From contig CALBXN010000156.1 in the NCBI GenBank assembly GCA_937890485.1, forward strand, positions 1 to 31,096: a stretch of 31,096 nucleotides of DNA. The letters run 5' to 3'. Under the pieces are notes generated by a model, which made no database searches, was not told where the DNA came from, and worked only from the letters and a program-made list of their open reading frames with translations. Below are positions 30,567-31,096 of the stretch, piece by piece (position 1 is the stretch's first letter; each line of letters begins with the position of its first letter). The translations under genes and the position numbers were made by a program. Source of the stretch: an uncultured Treponema sp. (GTDB lineage Bacteria > Spirochaetota > Spirochaetia > Treponematales > Treponemataceae).

Positions 30567-30572
30567 TATAAT
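30567..30572 (+). promoter_or_regulatory. -10 of the sirtuin gene
   Basis: Consensus TATAAT (30567-30572) 34 nt upstream of the ATG, with SD AAGGGGA (30595-30601) in between. No -35 at normal spacing; a TTGACA lies 23 bp away. It overlaps the -10 of the opposite promoter. Confidence 0.45.
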
Positions 30573-30596
30573 ACTAAATTGACTTTAGTTATTCAA
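30568..30596 (-). promoter_or_regulatory. Promoter of the nfnA-gltA operon
   Basis: Minus strand: TTGAAT (30596-30591), 17-bp spacer, TATTAT (30573-30568), giving a leader of about 65 nt. Confidence 0.45.
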
Positions 30597-30605
30597 GGGG
30601 ATAAA

Positions 30606-31096
30606 ATGTATACAATGGAATCAATAGATAAAAAAATACAGATTTTACAAGATATTATAAATAATAGTAATTCCATCGTTTTTTTTGGTGGAGCTGGTGT
30701 TTCAACAGAAAGTGGAATTCCTGATTTTAGAAGTACATCAGGATTGTATAACCAAGAATGGAAATATCCACCTGAACAAATTGTTAGTAGAACTTTTTTT
30801 AATCACAAATGTAGTGAATTTTATAAATTTTATTGCCAAAAAATGATAGCCTTAGATGCAAAACCTAATTCTGCACACTTTAAACTTGCCGAATTAGAAC
30901 AAAAAGGAAAACTTTCTGCAATTATCACACAAAATATTGATGGATTACATCAAGCAGCAGGAAGTAAAAATATTTTTGAATTACATGGAAGTGTACATAG
31001 AAATTTTTGCGTAAACTGTAACAGTTTTTATGACGCATCATTTATCCTAGAACAACACAAAATTGATTCTGAAGGGATACCTCATTGTACAAAATG
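30606..31096 (+). CDS. cobB: Sir2-family NAD-dependent protein deacylase (3' end outside window)
   Basis: A frame of 163 codons with no stop before the window end. Sirtuin motifs: GGAGVSTESGIPDFR (28-42) for NAD binding, TQNIDGLH (108-115), the catalytic His in ELHGSVH (H127) and the first half of the zinc site CVNC (C135, C138). A complete bacterial sirtuin is ~230-270 residues, so about a third is missing. It removes acyl groups from lysines using NAD. The ATG at 30606 is 4-5 nt after the SD AAGGGGA; a second in-frame ATG at 30615 would leave a 13-nt gap and is less likely. Divergent from the nfn genes. Confidence 0.93.
   Translation, partial: MYTMESIDKKIQILQDIINNSNSIVFFGGAGVSTESGIPDFRSTSGLYNQEWKYPPEQIVSRTFFNHKCSEFYKFYCQKMIALDAKPNSAHFKLAELEQKGKLSAIITQNIDGLHQAAGSKNIFELHGSVHRNFCVNCNSFYDASFILEQHKIDSEGIPHCTK

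Overview
The window is a low-GC, spirochaete-like chromosome segment, most probably from a Treponema-type anaerobe. This is inferred from gene content and style: a class III ribonucleotide reductase, an NfnAB pair, a small spirochaete-type lipoprotein, a ~355-residue outer-membrane beta-barrel protein, fused metabolic enzymes and strong A/T codon bias. No rRNA is present, so the genus cannot be fixed. There is no prophage, insertion sequence or CRISPR array. It is mostly core metabolism with several unusual arrangements.

Layout. 1-2198: tail of a WYL-like protein, a THUMP/RlmL-like rRNA methyltransferase and a TetR regulator. 2258-4902 (minus): small lipoprotein, a second TetR regulator and a GH13 alpha-glucanase; matching palindromes sit in the promoters of this TetR gene and the glucanase. 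4984-8785: Lrp-type regulator, aminotransferase and one polypeptide carrying both ATPases plus the EcfT membrane part of an ECF transporter, followed by a convergent SecB-like gene. 9333-12745: anaerobic ribonucleotide reductase operon with a consensus promoter, an NrdR box pair, two DnaA-box-like 9-mers, nrdD, a hairpin-rich insertion, a 54-residue ORF and nrdG. 12742-15171: divergent ATP-grasp and RNase III-like genes. 15290-18214 (minus): outer-membrane protein, methyltransferase, initiator tRNA and PrsW-like protease. 18272-21608: shikimate kinase, dnaX, ybaB and recR. 21605-25502: lipid kinase, divergent from pyrF and a pyrK-pyrD fusion. 25555-28074: large TPR protein. 28136-30495 (minus): NfnAB/GltA pair. 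30606-end: sirtuin, cut by the window edge.

Most interesting points. (1) The glycyl-radical segment of class III ribonucleotide reductase appears to be missing from the 775-residue NrdD and encoded separately by a 54-residue ORF downstream. The enzyme would then be assembled from two chains, in the way GrcA/YfiD serves pyruvate formate-lyase. (2) Between these two genes lies a ~157-bp element of four successive hairpins, bounded by a 23-bp direct duplication that includes the ribosome-binding site and ATG of the small gene. (3) About eleven genes have a sigma-70-type -10 hexamer only 6-11 nt from the start codon, which predicts widespread leaderless mRNAs. Two divergent pairs share a single TTGWCAA -35 heptamer. 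(4) dnaX carries the A-AAA-AAG slippery heptamer followed by a stop in the -1 frame, predicting a 416-residue gamma form. (5) The RNase III-like protein has all catalytic acids and apparently two dsRNA-binding domains.
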